Of a DNA stretch of 64,000 bases, positions 61,524 to 64,000 are shown one piece after another. Made by a program: the position numbers and the translations under genes. Under the pieces are notes generated by a model. That model was given only the letters and a program-made list of their open reading frames with translations, did no database searches and had not been told where the DNA came from. Source of the DNA: Lacrimispora xylanisolvens (GTDB lineage Bacteria; Bacillota; Clostridia; Lachnospirales; Lachnospiraceae); contig NZ_PTJA01000014.1 in the NCBI RefSeq assembly GCF_002934545.1, forward strand, positions 116,760 to 180,759, in the 5' to 3' direction. Positions within the stretch are counted from its first letter, which is position 1; every line of letters starts with the position of its first letter.

Positions 61524-62300
61524 ATGGGAAAAATAAAAATCACTGCATCAGTTGCCAGTCAGGTCATGCTTTCAGACGGTGTGTACAGCATGTGGATCGA
61601 CGCAAAGGAAATTACTGACCAGTCAATGCCTGGACAGTTCATTTCCGTTTATACAGGGGACAGCTCAAAGCTGCTGCCCCGTCCCATCAGTATCTGTGAG
61701 ACAGACAGGGAAAAAGGACTTTTAAGAATCGTTTACCGTATAGCAGGAAAAGGAACCGATGAGTTCTCCCGTTATCAGACTGGTGATCCGGTTATTATTA
61801 TGGGACCTTTAGGCAATGGATTTCCACTGGAAGCAGGGAACTCCGGAAAAAAGGCTCTGTTAATCGGAGGCGGTATCGGAATACCTCCCATGTTGGAACT
61901 GGCAAAGAATCTTTCCTGTACAAAACAGATGGTTCTGGGATACCGGGACGAGTTGTTTTTAAATGAAGAGTTTCTCCCCTATGGAGATACGTTTCTTGCA
62001 ACAGAAAACGGTACTGCAGGAACCAAAGGCAATGTTATGGATGCAATCAGAGAGCATGGCTTACAAAGCGATGTGATTTTTGCATGTGGTCCTACTCCCA
62101 TGTTAAAGTCATTACGGGCGTATGCCTTGGAACATCATATTGAATGCTATCTTTCCCTGGAAGAGAAGATGGCTTGTGGAATCGGAGCCTGTCTTGCCTG
62201 TGTCTGCAAAAGCAGTGAGAAAGATGACCATTCCATGGTTCATAACAAAAGAGTCTGCAAAGACGGTCCGGTATTTAAGGCTGAGGAGGTTGAATTCTAG
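61524..62300 (+). CDS. pyrK: Dihydroorotate dehydrogenase B, electron transfer subunit
   Basis: A 258-residue ferredoxin-reductase-like protein. The FAD-binding barrel has LLPRPISICETDREKG, and the NAD-binding domain has LLIGGGIGIPPMLELAK and FACGPTPML. A C-terminal [2Fe-2S] site is in EEKMACGIGACLACVC with the last Cys in KRVCKDGPVF. It passes electrons from PyrD to NAD+. GGGGGAATC precedes the ATG. Its stop abuts the pyrD start directly. Confidence 0.96.
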   Translation: MGKIKITASVASQVMLSDGVYSMWIDAKEITDQSMPGQFISVYTGDSSKLLPRPISICETDREKGLLRIVYRIAGKGTDEFSRYQTGDPVIIMGPLGNGFPLEAGNSGKKALLIGGGIGIPPMLELAKNLSCTKQMVLGYRDELFLNEEFLPYGDTFLATENGTAGTKGNVMDAIREHGLQSDVIFACGPTPMLKSLRAYALEHHIECYLSLEEKMACGIGACLACVCKSSEKDDHSMVHNKRVCKDGPVFKAEEVEF

Positions 62301-63203
62301 ATGAATATGAAAGTAAATCTTGCCGGTGTTATATTAAACAACCCGGTCATGACAGCCTCAGGCACTTTTGGTTCCGGTGAAGAATACAGCGAGCTTGTGG
62401 ATTTAAACCGCCTGGGTGCAGTGGTGACAAAAGGAGTTGCCAATATTCCCTGGGCAGGAAATCCCACTCCCAGAATTGCAGAGACTTATGGTGGAATGAT
62501 TAATGCCATCGGACTTCAAAACCCCGGTATGGATGTATTTATTAAGCGGGATATTCCATTTTTAAAGAAATATGATACGAAAATCATTGTCAATGTCTGC
62601 GGAAAGACCACGGAAGATTATATTGAAGTGGTGGAGCGGCTTTCGGATGTACCGGTGGATATGCTGGAGATTAACATTTCCTGCCCCAATGTAAAGGAGG
62701 GCGGAATTGCATTCGGCCAGGATCCAAAAGCGGTGGAAGCCATTACAAGAGAGGTAAAGAAGTATGCAAAGCAGCCTGTCATTATGAAACTCAGCCCCAA
62801 TGTAACGGATATCACTGTTATGGCGAAAGCCGCGGAAGCAGGCGGGGCAGATGTCTTATCCATGATTAATACCCTGACAGGAATGAAGATTGATGTAAAC
62901 CGCCGTACATTTGCAGTGGCCAATAAGACTGGCGGGTTATCCGGTCCTGCAATCAAGCCAATTGCAGTTCGTATGGTTTATCAGGCAGCAAGTGCGGTTA
63001 AAATTCCCATTATCGGAATGGGTGGAATTATGACTGCTGAGGATGCCCTTGAGTTTATACTTGCAGGAGCAACCGCGGTTTCTGTAGGAACCGCCAACTT
63101 TGTTAATCCTTATGCGACTACGGAAATCATTGCGGGCATAGAAGATTATATGATAAAATATCAGGTAGAAGACATTAACGAACTGATCGGTGCAGTACGA
63201 TAA
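62301..63203 (+). CDS. pyrD: Dihydroorotate dehydrogenase B, catalytic subunit
   Basis: A 300-residue FMN TIM-barrel enzyme. It has NNPVMTASGTFGSG, RIAETYGGMINAIGLQNPG and the class 1B catalytic Cys in LEINISCPNVKEGG. PVIMKLSPNV, MINTLTGMKID and IIGMGGI follow with the FMN phosphate site. It oxidises dihydroorotate using NAD+ through PyrK. The ATG directly follows the pyrK stop, with GAGGAGG about 12 bases upstream inside pyrK, implying coupling. Confidence 0.97.
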   Translation: MNMKVNLAGVILNNPVMTASGTFGSGEEYSELVDLNRLGAVVTKGVANIPWAGNPTPRIAETYGGMINAIGLQNPGMDVFIKRDIPFLKKYDTKIIVNVCGKTTEDYIEVVERLSDVPVDMLEINISCPNVKEGGIAFGQDPKAVEAITREVKKYAKQPVIMKLSPNVTDITVMAKAAEAGGADVLSMINTLTGMKIDVNRRTFAVANKTGGLSGPAIKPIAVRMVYQAASAVKIPIIGMGGIMTAEDALEFILAGATAVSVGTANFVNPYATTEIIAGIEDYMIKYQVEDINELIGAVR

Positions 63204-63235
63204 CGGAACGGTTTTTGAATAGAGAGGACAGAAAA

Positions 63236-63913
63236 ATGGAACAGTATAAGCAGGAATTTATTGAATTTATGGTGGACAGCGATGTCCTTAAATTTGGAAG
63301 TTTTACACTGAAAAGCGGAAGAAAATCTCCATTTTTCATGAATGCCGGTTCCTATGTGACAGGAGCACAGTTAAAGAAGCTGGGTGAGTATTATGCCAAA
63401 GCGATTCATGATAAGTTTGGTACTGATTTCGATGTACTGTTCGGACCAGCTTATAAAGGAATTCCGTTAAGCGTTGCAACTGCAATCGCATTCCATGAAC
63501 TGTATGGAAAGGAAATTAAATACTGCTCCAACAGAAAAGAAGAAAAAGACCATGGCGGTGATGCCGGAATTCTGCTTGGAAGTCCTATAAAGGATGGAGA
63601 CAGAGTTGTCATTATTGAAGACGTGACCACTTCCGGAAAGTCCATTGAAGAGACCTTTCCCATTATCAAAACTCAGGGAGATGTAACGATTCTGGGTCTC
63701 ATGGTTTCCTTAAACCGTATGGAGAAGGGAAAAACAGAGCAGAGTGCACTGGATGAAATCCAGGAAAAATACGGATTTAAAGCATCTGCCATCGTGTCTA
63801 TGGCAGAAGTCATCGAACATCTTTATAACCGGGAATACAAGGGACGAGTGCTGATTGATGATGAATTAAAGGCTGCAATTGATGATTATTATGAAGTGTA
63901 TGGCGTAAAATAA
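63236..63913 (+). CDS. pyrE: Orotate phosphoribosyltransferase
   Basis: A 225-residue PRTase. It has FGSFTLKSGRKSPFFMNAGS at the N-terminus, the DVLFGPAYKGIPLSVATAIA segment, and the flexible NRKEEKDHGGDAG loop. The PRPP motif VVIIEDVTTSGKSIEE follows. It makes OMP, the substrate of the pyrF product. The ATG at 63236 is chosen by AGAGAGGAC spacing. It completes the pyrF-pyrK-pyrD-pyrE run. No terminator is visible in the remaining 87 bases. Confidence 0.97.
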   Translation: MEQYKQEFIEFMVDSDVLKFGSFTLKSGRKSPFFMNAGSYVTGAQLKKLGEYYAKAIHDKFGTDFDVLFGPAYKGIPLSVATAIAFHELYGKEIKYCSNRKEEKDHGGDAGILLGSPIKDGDRVVIIEDVTTSGKSIEETFPIIKTQGDVTILGLMVSLNRMEKGKTEQSALDEIQEKYGFKASAIVSMAEVIEHLYNREYKGRVLIDDELKAAIDDYYEVYGVK

Positions 63914-64000
63914 GCATTCTGGTGATATGTCAAGAATAACTTAGAAAAGATTTTGATATGTTTTAGTTATAAAAGGGTTCACTTAATAAAGCATACAAGA

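Noticed and set aside
1..64000. CRISPR array, prophage, integrase, insertion sequence or replication origin
   Set aside because: No regularly spaced repeats, phage structural genes, transposases, att-like repeats at the tRNAs or DnaA-box clusters were seen.

Overview
The window looks like the chromosome of a spore-forming, low-to-mid-GC Firmicute of the Lachnospiraceae / Clostridium cluster XIVa type. This is inferred from the gene content and style: a spoIIA-sigF-spoVA block, Rex next to the NAD(P)HX repair enzyme, AGGAGG-type ribosome sites, consensus TTGACA/TATAAT promoters, frequent U-tailed hairpin terminators, and several TTG and GTG starts. It reads as ordinary chromosome. I found no insertion sequence, prophage, integrase or CRISPR array.

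1-10.7 kb: the end of a chemoreceptor and a small membrane protein, then four tandem minus-strand genes for Csp-like (germination-type) subtilases. All four keep the catalytic Asp and His but carry Gly where the nucleophilic Ser should be, and all four start with TTG. A GNAT enzyme, a small Cys-containing protein, a frameshifted gene remnant and a LysM-GH18 (spore cortex hydrolase-like) gene follow. 10.8-18.5 kb: tRNA-Val(CAC) and tRNA-Ala(CGC), then housekeeping and metabolic genes (2-hydroxyacid dehydrogenase, AI-2E family permease, flavin amine oxidase, an orphan SsuA/ThiY-like lipoprotein with a tiny lipoprotein gene upstream, HAD phosphatase, YerC, DUF1836).

18.5-32.3 kb: ridA, folC with a coupled 46-residue ORF, a TPR membrane protein, then one run of spoIIAA-spoIIAB-sigF-small ORF-spoVAA-AB-AC-AD-AE. 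This run joins forespore sigma-factor control to the dipicolinic-acid channel. A class A PBP (minus), yigZ and typA follow; typA is preceded by a promoter and a terminator-like leader. 32.5-42.9 kb: an SSB-like protein, a corrinoid adenosyltransferase, a lysine riboswitch controlling dapA-dapB, a Thr-rich lipoprotein, and purine genes purC-purF-purB, then a LysR regulator and purA.

43.0-48.2 kb: a 27-residue holin-like (type I) toxin with a convergent antisense RNA, small membrane proteins, a cell-wall-binding-repeat exported protein with an unrecognised C-terminal domain, a nitroreductase and an ABC-F ATPase. 48.2-54.6 kb: rex, nnrD/E fusion, alr, a mazF without a visible antitoxin gene, a CNNM/CBS transporter-like protein and a YebC regulator. 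54.7-63.9 kb: a soluble PocR-domain chemoreceptor-like protein, two GNAT enzymes, oligoendopeptidase F, a nitroreductase, a YkgJ cysteine-cluster protein and the pyrimidine run pyrF-pyrK-pyrD-pyrE.

The most unusual content is the array of four catalytically degenerate subtilases beside a cortex-lytic-like enzyme whose own GH18 motif is altered. The type I toxin-antitoxin locus at 43.0-43.4 kb is the best new small system. Start codons were chosen by ribosome-site spacing and family start, so several differ from the longest open frame.
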